From assembly GCA_021324855.1 (NCBI GenBank), contig JAJPIG010000004.1, forward strand, positions 94,603 to 158,602: a stretch of 64,000 bases of DNA, in the 5' to 3' direction. The notes under the pieces are model-generated. The model saw only the letters and a program-made list of their open reading frames with translations. It ran no database searches and was not told the DNA's origin. Within the stretch, counting starts at the first letter, position 1. Every line of letters starts with the position of its first letter. Made by a program: the position numbers and the translations under genes. Source of the stretch: Pseudomonadota bacterium (GTDB lineage: Bacteria; Desulfobacterota; Binatia; Binatales; Binataceae). This document shows, piece after piece, positions 43,774-51,830 of the stretch.

Positions 43774-45057
43774 CTACCGCATTATCTGAGAGAGTCCCGT
43801 AACGCTGCTGTAGCGATGAACGTCGCTGTAATCGACGCCTTGATAGTTCCCGCACTGCTGATTATGTCCGGGCTTCAACATCGAGAATGTGAGATGAGCG
43901 TTTTGCTGGTCGTACATCGTGATGATTATATTGTTGCCGGCCATTTGCTTTCCCTCCAACGGCACCTCATGCGCCAGGTTCTCAACCGGTCCCGATTTCC
44001 ACAACCTCATCCCGGTATCGTAAATATCGGTCCAGCTTCCCAGAAAGGTCTCCTTGTCCACATACATGATTTTTTTGCCGTAACAATATCCGTTCGCCAG
44101 CGCGGGAATTCTCCGTGCATCGATAACGTACTGGTCGCGCACTTCCCATTTGCCGACCTTGGGGCTCGCAAAAAAGACCGGGCGGTAAATATTCGTGAGC
44201 GAGTTCCAATTTTCGCTATCGGGAGTGGTCAGGACCAACACTCCCTGGTCTCTGAGCCACTGCGCCTGAAATTTGGTCAGGCCTCCGTTGAAGTCACCGT
44301 TGCGAGCGTCGTCCTGCGCGTAATCAGTGCCTACGATTGGACTGCATCGCGCGGAGGTTGACAGTCGCAGCGACCGGCGCAACGCGGGAATGAACAGGAA
44401 GGTATCCTCCGGCTTTGAAGGATCGTCGTAGTAAAGCGTCAGATTGGCCAGATATCGGGACTGCTCGGGTAGTACGAGCTCAAGGTATTCGCTGTACTCT
44501 ATGCCCTGAGCCAGTGGATCGGTGATAGGCTGGCCGATGTCGCTGATATGGGACAAGCGCCGATAAACCTGCAAGCCTTGTTCGTAACTGACATTGCCGA
44601 AGCGGTCGACCAGCCAGAAATCCTGAAACCCGCAGATCAAGTAGGGAACGTAGGAATACCAGAGGTCGGCTAAAATCTTCCATCCTTTCTGAGGATTCTC
44701 CGGATTCGGAAAAGGCACACCGGCCACGTAGCCGTCCAGGGTCAAACCTCCGTCGGCAAGCGTGCGGATTTTTACATCATTGCTGTATTTCTCGGTATTC
44801 TTGATATAGGCCTGCGGAAGTGGATAAGAGTGCGTCGGCCCGACGACCATCCGAAAATCCGCCGGGAATGTCCAATGGGAGCCGCCTTTGAAAAGAACCT
44901 GCATCCCCTCGGGCATGAAAGCCTTGTACTGCTCCCAATTTTGTTTGGTTATTACCGTTCCAGACGGAATACCTGCCGATTCCGCGGCCTGCGCCAAAGT
45001 GGCGGCGGATAGAACTGCAAAAATGACGCTCCAAGACCAGACTGTGAATTTTCGCAT
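43774..45057 (-). CDS. Exported DUF1329 protein
   Basis: 427 residues with a signal peptide (about 24 residues, ending ATLAQAA). The mature N-terminus IPSGTVITKQNWEQYKAFMP and the long beta-rich body (YLANLTLYYDDPSKPED, FFASPKVGKWEVRDQYVIDA) match DUF1329, a periplasmic or outer-membrane-associated family related to LolA/B-like beta folds. DUF1329 genes often accompany hydrophobic-substrate degradation and RND-type transporters, and a role in substrate passage across the envelope has been suggested. It is the last gene of the MarR-led operon, 63 bases after the decarboxylase-like gene. Confidence 0.8.
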   Translation of the reverse strand: MRKFTVWSWSVIFAVLSAATLAQAAESAGIPSGTVITKQNWEQYKAFMPEGMQVLFKGGSHWTFPADFRMVVGPTHSYPLPQAYIKNTEKYSNDVKIRTLADGGLTLDGYVAGVPFPNPENPQKGWKILADLWYSYVPYLICGFQDFWLVDRFGNVSYEQGLQVYRRLSHISDIGQPITDPLAQGIEYSEYLELVLPEQSRYLANLTLYYDDPSKPEDTFLFIPALRRSLRLSTSARCSPIVGTDYAQDDARNGDFNGGLTKFQAQWLRDQGVLVLTTPDSENWNSLTNIYRPVFFASPKVGKWEVRDQYVIDARRIPALANGYCYGKKIMYVDKETFLGSWTDIYDTGMRLWKSGPVENLAHEVPLEGKQMAGNNIIITMYDQQNAHLTFSMLKPGHNQQCGNYQGVDYSDVHRYSSVTGLSQIMR

Positions 45058-45120
45058 GCCGATTTTCTCTCAGGCTTTTCGCTAAAAAGCTGCTTCTTCC
45101 GATAACGTTCCCGCTGCCGC

Positions 45121-46083
45121 TCAGACGCCGACAAACAGCTCTTCAGGTTCGTAGAGTCTGCGTATAACTCCCTGCTCGTAACAGTAATGAATCATCATGC
45201 GGAGCGCCGCACGATTCGGCTGAAGCCCATAACAATCGGGAAACACTCCCATCCGAGCGAGCTCGGCGACATCAAGGCCCATATGGTTCGTCTCCTTGCC
45301 CTCGGCTATCTCGTCGTGATAACGCCGTCGCGCTTCCACGAAAGCCGTGAACAGTCGTTTGGGAAGTTCCGGATGCCTGGCGGCTATATCGGCCTTCATG
45401 GTTATCACGGTGTTGATTGGAAACACCCCCGTGCTTTCGACGTACCGGCGAATCTCCGCCAGCGGGTCAGAAAACAGCTTGGCGGTGAGCGCCGTGAGCG
45501 GAGGACCTCCCGAGGGCGGGATAAAGGCGTCGATTCCGCCCCGCTCCAGGATCTCGATCGGCTGAATCGCGGCGCCGCTCAACGAACCCATGAATCCATC
45601 GCGCTTTTCGATCGAGTAGCGTCTGGACCTGGGATAAGCGACGCCGCCGAGAAATGGGTCACTGCTTTCTTCGACCCATATCACGCGCTCCGCGGCAACG
45701 TCGTACTGATGCGTCAGGATGCCGCGCAGCCACACGGCCGGGTTATAGCCGAAGCCTAGCGTTCCGACTCGCTTCCCCTCCAGGTCTTGCGGATGAACGA
45801 TCCCGGCCCGCCGATTAACCGTGGCGCCCATCTGTGGAAAGAACCGGCTTGGGAAAACCGGTATTGCCGTCAGCGGTATTCCCAAATCGCGCGCAATAAG
45901 ATAGTGAGCCAGCGCCTGCTCGGCGATGTCATACGGCAGAGTCGTGACCATCGCCCGGAACACCGGCCATGGGGCGGCGCCTGGATCGATGTATTCGATG
46001 TCGAACCCATCGACCTTCACCCGGCCATCCAATAGGAACTTGGTGTCGTAGCGGCGACCAGTCGCGAAAGTCAGTTGAGACAT
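45121..46083 (-). CDS. 4,5-Dihydroxyphthalate decarboxylase-like (periplasmic-binding fold) protein
   Basis: 320 residues, no signal peptide. LPYDIAEQALAHYLIARDL, TAIPVFPSRFFPQMGATVN, DLEGKRVGTLGFGYNPAVW and LRGILTHQYDVAAERVIW are the blocks of 4,5-dihydroxyphthalate decarboxylase (Pht5-like), which has the fold of NMT1-type binding proteins. Database labels often read ABC transporter substrate-binding protein. The lack of an export signal and of permease or ATPase genes nearby favours a cytoplasmic enzyme. It sits three bases after the Rieske beta gene, consistent with decarboxylation of the dihydroxylated ring product. Confidence 0.75.
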   Translation of the reverse strand: MSQLTFATGRRYDTKFLLDGRVKVDGFDIEYIDPGAAPWPVFRAMVTTLPYDIAEQALAHYLIARDLGIPLTAIPVFPSRFFPQMGATVNRRAGIVHPQDLEGKRVGTLGFGYNPAVWLRGILTHQYDVAAERVIWVEESSDPFLGGVAYPRSRRYSIEKRDGFMGSLSGAAIQPIEILERGGIDAFIPPSGGPPLTALTAKLFSDPLAEIRRYVESTGVFPINTVITMKADIAARHPELPKRLFTAFVEARRRYHDEIAEGKETNHMGLDVAELARMGVFPDCYGLQPNRAALRMMIHYCYEQGVIRRLYEPEELFVGV

Positions 46084-46086
46084 TCT

Positions 46087-46587
46087 TTATATCACCTGCA
46101 AAATGCCGGTTACGGTGCTGGTATGAAGCAAAACTTCGCGGCTCTGGATCAGCCATCTCGCCGCAACCCTCACCAGCTTGTCGTGATACTCGCCAACGCA
46201 GAAAAGCTGGCTGATGCCATCCGTCGCGGTGCGGAAGGCCGCAAACCCGGTCCATGAGAGCGCCTCGTCCTCGCCGATGAATTCAATGTCCTGCCCGGAC
46301 AGGACGTGGATAGTTCGGCTTGGCTCAGCCTGATGAAAGTTGGTGATTACGCCGATCCACTCGGCCATTTGCGCCTTGCCCTCGAGAAGGATCAGGTTGA
46401 AATCGTAACCGGCGTCAACGTTCTCGGCGGTCTGCACCCGGTAGCGGCCCTGATCAGCGAACAGCTCGAGCCAGTTCTCAAAGCGATTCTGATCGAGAAA
46501 TCGGCACGACCGATTGATCAGCTCGACGATTGCGTCGCGTGCGCCGGCAACGGGGCCAAATGACCTGACTTTTTCTTCGACCGCCAC
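46087..46587 (-). CDS. Rieske ring-hydroxylating oxygenase, beta subunit
   Basis: 166 residues from the GTG at 46587: GGAGG lies five bases upstream and the codon starts one base after the alpha stop. It has the NTF2/SnoaL-type small-subunit fold (AIVELINRSCRFLDQNRFEN, SGQDIEFIGEDEALSWTGF, CVGEYHDKLVRVAARW). It would assemble with the alpha subunit encoded just upstream into an alpha3beta3 oxygenase. The open frame extends upstream in this frame but overlaps the alpha gene and looks random. Confidence 0.88.
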   Translation of the reverse strand: MAVEEKVRSFGPVAGARDAIVELINRSCRFLDQNRFENWLELFADQGRYRVQTAENVDAGYDFNLILLEGKAQMAEWIGVITNFHQAEPSRTIHVLSGQDIEFIGEDEALSWTGFAAFRTATDGISQLFCVGEYHDKLVRVAARWLIQSREVLLHTSTVTGILQVI

Positions 46588-46588
46588 C

Positions 46589-47761
46589 TCAACCTCCAAC
46601 CGCGTCCAGCCGCTGGATCCATTCCTTGTAAAAAGCCCGCACCGCCTGTTCGTCCTCGAGGTCGCCGCGATCCAGCGCCGCGTTGCCGCGGGCGAGATTG
46701 ACCCAGGTGAGTTCGGTTGCACGCAAGCCGCGCTGGCACTCCTTGGGCACCTCGATGTCATCCACTCCCACCGCTCCGGCCGGCCCCCACATCATCGATT
46801 GCGCAAGCCGCCATTGTTTGATTTCGGGCGTGTCGCGCTCACCGCCGAGAAGATAAATCTCAAGCAGCGTGCGTTCCGGCGAAAGCGGCGTGATCACATG
46901 AATCGAAACGGCGTCCAGAATCCACGGGATCGACAGGTTCGGAAAGAGCGTCAGCACCCTCTCCTTGTCCTTCGGCAGTCTCGCGATCCAGATATTCGCG
47001 TCGGCGGTTTTATCGGTCGCGGCCCTGTATTTGTCGGTCTTGGGAGCGATCTCCGCCCACTCGAGCAGCCCGTGGCCGGCGCCAAGGTCGATCGACGAGC
47101 CCTCGGCATAGGTGCCGATGGCGGCGAGCAACTTGTGCAGGTAATTGGGATGATAGCCGTCGGCGAAGTTCTCGCGGTAAATCTTCCAGTTGCCGTTGAA
47201 GATCGTCTTGTTGACGCCCGTTATTACTCTTCCCTCGCAGGCCTCGCGAATATATTCGCGCGTCCGACCGAGAAAGGTTTCAAGGGCTTCTGCGTGCGGA
47301 TCCAGTGAAGCGAAGATTAAGCCGCAGAAGGTGGCGACCGATTTGACCTCGCGCAGTCCGTAATCGCCGCGGTTGAAATCGGGACCGTAGCCTTCCGGAC
47401 GCGGAACCCCAATCAGCTTACCTGACAGATCGTAAGTCCAGGCATGATACATGCACTGGAAAGCCCGGCAGTTGCCGCGCGGAGTCCGGGCCACCACAGC
47501 GCCGCGATGGGTGCAGGTATTGAAAAAGACCCGCACCCGCTCTTCCTTGTCGCGCACCGCGACGACCGGCTGGCCGGCGATAGTGGTGGTTCTGAAATCG
47601 CCGGGTTTCCGCAACTCGCTCTCGTGCGCCACATAAATCCAGCTCCGGGAGAAGATCGCGCGCTGTTCGAGCTCGAAAATCTCCTGGTCGCGGTAGACGC
47701 TCCGATTCACAAATCTCGCATTGTCCCTGACCAGTTCGCTGGTTTGCATTGCATCCCTCAT
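46589..47761 (-). CDS. Rieske ring-hydroxylating oxygenase, alpha subunit
   Basis: 390 residues. Rieske ligands are Cys83-x-His85 and Cys103-x2-His106, and the iron site is Asp201, His204 and His209 (DGYHPNYLH). The start is taken at the ATG at 47761 (GGAG nine bases upstream); a second ATG at 47749 also has a GAGGG before it and is possible. The beta subunit follows directly. It lies 23 bases after the DszC-like monooxygenase in the MarR-led operon. Together with the downstream decarboxylase-like protein it suggests oxidation of an aromatic carboxylate such as a phthalate-type compound. Confidence 0.92.
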   Translation of the reverse strand: MRDAMQTSELVRDNARFVNRSVYRDQEIFELEQRAIFSRSWIYVAHESELRKPGDFRTTTIAGQPVVAVRDKEERVRVFFNTCTHRGAVVARTPRGNCRAFQCMYHAWTYDLSGKLIGVPRPEGYGPDFNRGDYGLREVKSVATFCGLIFASLDPHAEALETFLGRTREYIREACEGRVITGVNKTIFNGNWKIYRENFADGYHPNYLHKLLAAIGTYAEGSSIDLGAGHGLLEWAEIAPKTDKYRAATDKTADANIWIARLPKDKERVLTLFPNLSIPWILDAVSIHVITPLSPERTLLEIYLLGGERDTPEIKQWRLAQSMMWGPAGAVGVDDIEVPKECQRGLRATELTWVNLARGNAALDRGDLEDEQAVRAFYKEWIQRLDAVGG

Positions 47762-47784
47762 GCACGGCGGCTCCGCGCTCTTGT

Positions 47785-49017
47785 TCAGGAGTAAAAGCCC
47801 ACTGGAGGCTCCGCGCCATTCAGGCAGTAGTCGCCAATCTCGCGCAGCTTGTAGTCAAGCGGATCGTGAAGCGTCAGCGTGCGCGCGTTACGCCAGAACC
47901 GGTCGAAGCCAAAAGTTCGGTAGCTCGATCGCGCGCCGCAAATCTGAAACAGGAGGTTGGTCACCAGCAGCGCGGCGTTGGTCGAAACGACCTTTGCATC
48001 CGCGACCGCGACCGAGGCTTGCCCGCGGCTGATCGCGCCGAGCGCCGCGCTCTCGATCATGCGTCCGGCGCGCTCGAGCAGGGTTTTGGCCGCCTGGACG
48101 CTCGCCGACATCTCGCCGACGTGCTGGAGAATGTAAGGGTCCTTGACCGCCGCATTCACCCCCGAAGTGGGCCATGGCCTGGCTTGCCTGCGCACATACT
48201 CAAGCGCCTCGGCCAGCGCGCCTTCAGCGATCCCGGTGTAGATGGCCGAGAAGATAACTTGATAATAAAGACCGAAGAGGGAAGGGGATTTGCTTAGAAT
48301 CGCGCCGGGTGGGCCAAGAACGTCCCGCTCGGGAATGAAAACGTCGGTGAAATCGATCGAGCCGCTCGAAGTCTGCCGCTGGCCCATCGCATTCCAATCG
48401 CCGCGCGCATGCACTCCTTTCGCGTTGGTCGGAACCATCGCAAGCATTACGCCCTCAGGCAGCGAGGCGCTCCCCTCAACCACCGCGAACACCTGGATGT
48501 AATCGGCGAATTCATGCCCGGTGCAGAAGTGCTTGGCGCCGTTCAACCGGTAGCCGCCTGACACCGGAGTGAATCGCGCTTTCCAGTCATAGACGTGAGT
48601 TCCCGGCTCGCTGGCCGCCACGCCGATTCTTGCCGCGCGGTCGCGTATCTCGCCGAAATAACGCGTTTGCTGCTCGCGATTGCCGATCTCCGTGATAGTG
48701 CGGACTCCCACAGAATGCACGAAGAAGATCTGCGCCGTCGAACTGTTGACCGTCGCGAGCTCGCGGCACACCTGAATGTCGGTTGAGATTTTCGCCTCAG
48801 TCCCGCCCCAGGCCTCTGGAACATCCAAAAGCATGAAGCCGTGGCGGGCGAGAAGTTCCATGTCTTCGCGCGGATATCCGCCTTCCTGATCGCCGCGTAT
48901 CGCGCGGGCGCGAATTTCAGGCAGCAACTCATGCAACTTGGCGAGCAGTTTCGCGTCGACGGCGCCGGTAGAGCCGGGTGCCGACGGAACGGCGGATCCG
49001 GGTTTTAGTTCAGACAC
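47785..49017 (-). CDS. DszC/SfnC-like flavin-dependent monooxygenase (acyl-CoA dehydrogenase fold)
   Basis: About 410 residues. I start at the GTG at 49017 because GAGG lies eight bases upstream; an ATG at 49035 lacks a site. The acyl-CoA dehydrogenase fold is clear (YPREDMELLARHGFMLLDVP, GVAASEPG, RLNGAKHFCTGHEFADY), but GDWNAMGQRQTSSGSIDF and the C-terminal RTFGFDRFWRNARTLTLHDP mark the two-component monooxygenase branch (DszC, SfnC) rather than true acyl-CoA dehydrogenases. It needs FMNH2 from a separate reductase. It may oxygenate a thio-ether, sulfone, amine or aromatic. The start overlaps the end of the MarR gene. Confidence 0.85.
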   Translation of the reverse strand: MSELKPGSAVPSAPGSTGAVDAKLLAKLHELLPEIRARAIRGDQEGGYPREDMELLARHGFMLLDVPEAWGGTEAKISTDIQVCRELATVNSSTAQIFFVHSVGVRTITEIGNREQQTRYFGEIRDRAARIGVAASEPGTHVYDWKARFTPVSGGYRLNGAKHFCTGHEFADYIQVFAVVEGSASLPEGVMLAMVPTNAKGVHARGDWNAMGQRQTSSGSIDFTDVFIPERDVLGPPGAILSKSPSLFGLYYQVIFSAIYTGIAEGALAEALEYVRRQARPWPTSGVNAAVKDPYILQHVGEMSASVQAAKTLLERAGRMIESAALGAISRGQASVAVADAKVVSTNAALLVTNLLFQICGARSSYRTFGFDRFWRNARTLTLHDPLDYKLREIGDYCLNGAEPPVGFYS

Positions 49018-49549
49018 TCGCTTTTCCTCTTTCATTAGACGCCGGCGCGCGCGCCGGTCGCCGAGTTTTGCTCTGCCATTCCAACACCGAGCACAATTCG
49101 CTCAGAGTGCGACGAGCCCGCAACATTCCGTCGAGGTCCAACCGGGAGCCAAGCCGATTGACCCATCTGGCCTGAAGGGAGTCGGCGCGCTTCAACAATT
49201 GCCGCCCAGCCGGGGTAAGTCCGACCAGATGGGCGCGCAAATGATCCGGATTGGAAGTCAATTCGACCACGCCTTTGCGGATCAGACGTATCGTCACCTG
49301 ACGGACGCCCTGCCGCGTCAGACCCATCCGGCGCGCAATCTGGGCCATCGTCAGGGGCCGGTCGCGAATGCTGCTGAGCACCTGCCATTGGTTGCTCGAA
49401 AGATTCAAAGGGCGGACCAGTTCATCGCCCCGCGTCAGCATCAAACCGTGGACCTTGAAGATTGCCAGGAAAAGATCCGTCAGGCTCTCGCCCGCATAGG
49501 TGCGTCCGCGCTTGGTTTGACGCGTTGTTGCGGCATGCCCGCCCACCAT
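49010..49549 (-). CDS. MarR-family transcriptional regulator
   Basis: 179 residues with a winged helix-turn-helix: LSSNQWQVLSSIRDRPLTMA, QIARRMGLTRQGVRQVTIRL recognition helix and the HLRAHLVGLTPAGRQLL wing. MarR proteins repress adjacent operons until a phenolic or aromatic ligand binds. It is the first gene of the operon that continues through the DszC-like, Rieske alpha/beta, decarboxylase-like and DUF1329 genes, overlapping the next gene by eight bases, and so is the likely regulator of that pathway and of its own promoter. The predicted promoter would give an mRNA starting at or next to the ATG. Confidence 0.9.
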   Translation of the reverse strand: MVGGHAATTRQTKRGRTYAGESLTDLFLAIFKVHGLMLTRGDELVRPLNLSSNQWQVLSSIRDRPLTMAQIARRMGLTRQGVRQVTIRLIRKGVVELTSNPDHLRAHLVGLTPAGRQLLKRADSLQARWVNRLGSRLDLDGMLRARRTLSELCSVLEWQSKTRRPARAPASNERGKASV

Positions 49550-49556
49550 CGCAGCT

Positions 49557-49584
49557 TATTTACAATATGGGAACAGATTGTCAA
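49557..49584 (-). promoter_or_regulatory. Candidate sigma-70 promoter of the MarR-led operon
   Basis: On the minus strand a perfect -35 TTGACA (49584-49579) is followed after 16 bases by TAAATA (49562-49557) as a -10-like box. The start point would fall about seven bases later, at or next to the MarR ATG (49549), implying a leaderless or near-leaderless transcript. This fits the lack of a Shine-Dalgarno sequence before that ATG. AT-rich half-sites around the -10 could be the MarR operator. Confidence 0.5.
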
Positions 49585-50515
49585 GAACCCATTTTGCGGA
49601 AGAAACTATGAATCGTGACAGCAGAAAGACGCGGCGTACCGCTTCGCGCATCACGGGAAATGAAAGCAGAAGCCGGCCGTCGTTACTAATCCCCGGGATT
49701 TGGAGCTGGGCACAGGTTTTGAGTCTCTTGAAAGACGCGACCGTTCATCAAAATCGGCCGGAAGGCGGCGCCCTTTGTTCTGGGTTTTCCGTTCTAAGTT
49801 TCACTTGCGAGCACAATGTTGATTCAATTACTCATTGAGATTCCTCCAGTTAACGGAATTCCCCGTTTCGACGCGCCGCTGTCGGATGCTTTACACAAGT
49901 GTGAAAGCCGGGACGGCGAAAATCGCTTTCATTCTTTCGTTCGAGACAAGACGGCGACGATCTCTTGACCCATGACGGCCGTCACGTCGGGCGCTTTGAT
50001 GAAGATGAGGTCTACGGCCCGGATGGCTTACGCCTGGGTGAAGTGATGAGCGGCGATCGTCTTATCACGAGCCGCGCAAAAAAATCATGGCCTCGCGAGA
50101 CATTTCGCGCCCCACGGGCGCCGGCTGAGGTTTCGGTATCTCGATTACATCGGCTACTTGATGTACGCCGGCTATGAGGACTTCCCCAAGCCTGAGGACC
50201 TCAGCCTTACCCTACGAGGATGACCGTGGCGCGACGCTCGGCACCATCCGAGCCCAAGCAAGCCAGGCTCACGGCCGAGCAAATAGTCTTTCTGATGAGT
50301 TTTAAAAATCCGCCGGCTCTGACTACTTTAAAGTAACTATTTTGTTACCACTTCAGTTTCTACTACATCCCTAAAAGTCCTTCTTCATCTGTAATAGTCA
50401 GTTGGTATCCGATGCGATTCATTTCGTGATGTTCTGTCTTGACAATTGTTTTTGTTCAAAATATTTTCGCCTGAGGCAGGCTCCAACTTGCACTGAAAAA
50501 AGAGGAGGGTATGCG
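49585..50515. other. Gene-poor region upstream of the secreted protein gene
   Basis: About 930 bases with no intact gene. It holds the beta-flower-like relic at 49965-50220. A 38-codon open frame begins at 50219 (overlapping the relic stop) but has no recognisable content. The stretch from 50335 to 50470 is AT-rich and probably carries the promoter of the secreted protein at 50516. No tRNA-like cloverleaf was seen. Confidence 0.4.
49965..50220 (+). pseudogene. Frameshifted relic of a beta-flower-like repeat protein
   Basis: Two frames together encode a recognisable C-terminal piece. The first (from 49965) reads DGRHVGRFDEDEVYGPDGLR then LGEVMSGDRLITSRAKKS; the second, from about 50101 to 50220, reads RYLDYIGYLMYAGYEDFPKP. 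The switch lies just after a run of seven A residues at about 50078-50084. The H-V-G-x-F and Y-G-P-D-G-x-x-L-G-E pattern is that of short glycine-rich beta-flower repeats often ending in YAGYEDFP. No start with a ribosome-binding site and no upstream repeats are present, so it is both truncated and frameshifted. The family name is from memory of the pattern. Confidence 0.5.
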
Positions 50516-51013
50516 ATGAATTTGAGAAAAGAAAAAAGTTGGATCATGCTGAGTCTCGGAATTGCGGCGGCGTGGTTCGCCTGGGGAATTGGAACTGCGG
50601 TCGCCGCGACCTTCAATGCAAAGATGCTGAAGGGCACGTATGTCTATTCAGCTAGCGGCCAATCTCTAGTTAGCGGCCCAAACAGCCAAGTAGTAGGAAG
50701 TTGGATCGTCCAAAACGGGATTTTCACTCTTTCAACGGACGGGTCGGTTACCGGGAACATCACGTCGTACGATGATCTTTCGAATGTGGAATGTGCCGGA
50801 AGCATAGACGGAACCTATTCGGTAAATTCTTCTAACGGCAGCGGATCTTTGACCCTAAATTTCACTCCTAATAAGCCTAGCGCCACTTGTCAAAGTCTCG
50901 ACAATATCACTCAGCCGATTGTCGTGGTGAACAAAAACCTGATTGATTTGATACAGGTCGCTTCGCCAAATAATTTGGCGGCTTTGAGCGGAACTTTGCA
51001 ACGGCAGCAATAA
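50516..51013 (+). CDS. Secreted protein of unknown function
   Basis: 165 residues from the ATG at 50516, with GAGGAGGG upstream. A signal peptide of about 30 residues (WIMLSLGIAAAWFAWGIGTA core, ending AVAA) is followed by a Ser/Asn/Gly-rich beta-type domain (GTYVYSASGQSLVSG, SWIVQNGIFTLSTDGSVTGN, GTYSVNSSNGSGSLTLNF) with two Cys. The pattern suggests a small beta-barrel-like lipocalin-style fold; I do not recognise the family. Its codon use is visibly more AT-rich than the catabolic genes, in keeping with the surrounding accessory region. It converges on the NnrU gene. Confidence 0.65.
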   Translation: MNLRKEKSWIMLSLGIAAAWFAWGIGTAVAATFNAKMLKGTYVYSASGQSLVSGPNSQVVGSWIVQNGIFTLSTDGSVTGNITSYDDLSNVECAGSIDGTYSVNSSNGSGSLTLNFTPNKPSATCQSLDNITQPIVVVNKNLIDLIQVASPNNLAALSGTLQRQQ

Positions 51014-51103
51014 CGAAGAGCCAACGGTACGCAAGTTGGAGCACTGCCTGTAAGTGACAGTCAGATGCAGCGAATTGCGGGTTTTTTCAAGGATTGATGC
51101 GGC

Positions 51104-51129
51104 GCTGGTTTGGAGCGTTGAAAACCAGC
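51104..51129. terminator. Stem-loop between convergent genes
   Basis: A perfect 8-bp inverted repeat (51104-51111 with 51122-51129) with a 10-base loop lies in the 124-base spacer between the convergent secreted-protein and NnrU genes, eight bases past the NnrU stop. No T-run follows on the minus strand, so termination may be Rho-assisted. Confidence 0.4.
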
Positions 51130-51137
51130 ATTGTTGC

Positions 51138-51830
51138 CTAACCCAAAGGGTAGCCACCGAACAGGCGATGGTGGAGCGCAATTAGTACGAGGAAGGCTGC
51201 GAATCCAATCACCATTGCCAGCCATGGGAAATCTGCCATGCCGAAGCTTTGGCGCCCGCTGACGAGGGCCGCGCCGGGCACGAAAGAAGTTTGCTCGTAA
51301 AAACGGCCGTAACGTTCGTCTCGCTGTCGCACCTTTCGGCGATCCTGATGCCACGCACCGACGAGACCCAGCAAAGGAAACGTGGCAAAAAATGCAATGT
51401 CGCCAATCCATCCGTTCATTATCATGTGAGAAAAACCAAACAGGCTGAACGCGACGAAGGCGGGATGCCGCGTAAGTTTGAGGATTCCACGTGGGGTCCC
51501 ATCGCCGGTTGGCACGCCGATAGTGGCCGGGTTGGGCGTAATGAAGGATGCAACAAAGATCACTGTCGCCGCCAGCATCATTAACCACACCAGCCATCGT
51601 AGAGGTGCGACGTCACGCAGGTTCCATAACATCGGTCCGGCGTGCTTGTTACGGGCGAAGACGACCACCAACGGGATGAAGGTGCCGAGTGCGATTAGCG
51701 AATAGAAGACGCGAAACGCCTGCTCACCGATCGCGCCGGTGATTGCGCTTCGCACCGGACCGAACGACAGAAAAAAGTGGCTCCCAATGAATAACGCCGC
51801 CCACAGCGCGATTATTTCGACGGCTCCCAT
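51138..51830 (-). CDS. NnrU-family integral membrane protein
   Basis: 230 residues with six or so hydrophobic helices. Family signatures include an N-terminal ALFIGSHFFLSFGPVRSAI, the LTRHPAFVAFSLFGFSHMIM block with conserved Arg-His-Pro, and GAWHQDRRK with a conserved Asp. NnrU proteins occur in denitrifiers, and relatives include the plant zeta-carotene isomerase Z-ISO, a heme-dependent enzyme. No carotenoid or denitrification gene is nearby, so the role is open. It is a single-gene unit at the edge of the accessory region. Confidence 0.85.
   Translation of the reverse strand: MGAVEIIALWAALFIGSHFFLSFGPVRSAITGAIGEQAFRVFYSLIALGTFIPLVVVFARNKHAGPMLWNLRDVAPLRWLVWLMMLAATVIFVASFITPNPATIGVPTGDGTPRGILKLTRHPAFVAFSLFGFSHMIMNGWIGDIAFFATFPLLGLVGAWHQDRRKVRQRDERYGRFYEQTSFVPGAALVSGRQSFGMADFPWLAMVIGFAAFLVLIALHHRLFGGYPLG

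Noticed and set aside
45121..46083. ABC transporter substrate-binding protein
   Set aside because: No signal peptide and no permease or ATPase gene nearby; the sequence fits dihydroxyphthalate decarboxylase better.
47785..49017. Acyl-CoA dehydrogenase for fatty-acid oxidation
   Set aside because: The C-terminal R-x-x-G-F-D-R-F-W-R-N-x-R-T-x-T-L-H-D-P pattern belongs to DszC-like monooxygenases.
49578..49838. 86-codon plus-strand frame upstream of the MarR gene
   Set aside because: Starts inside the MarR promoter, no ribosome-binding site and no family pattern.
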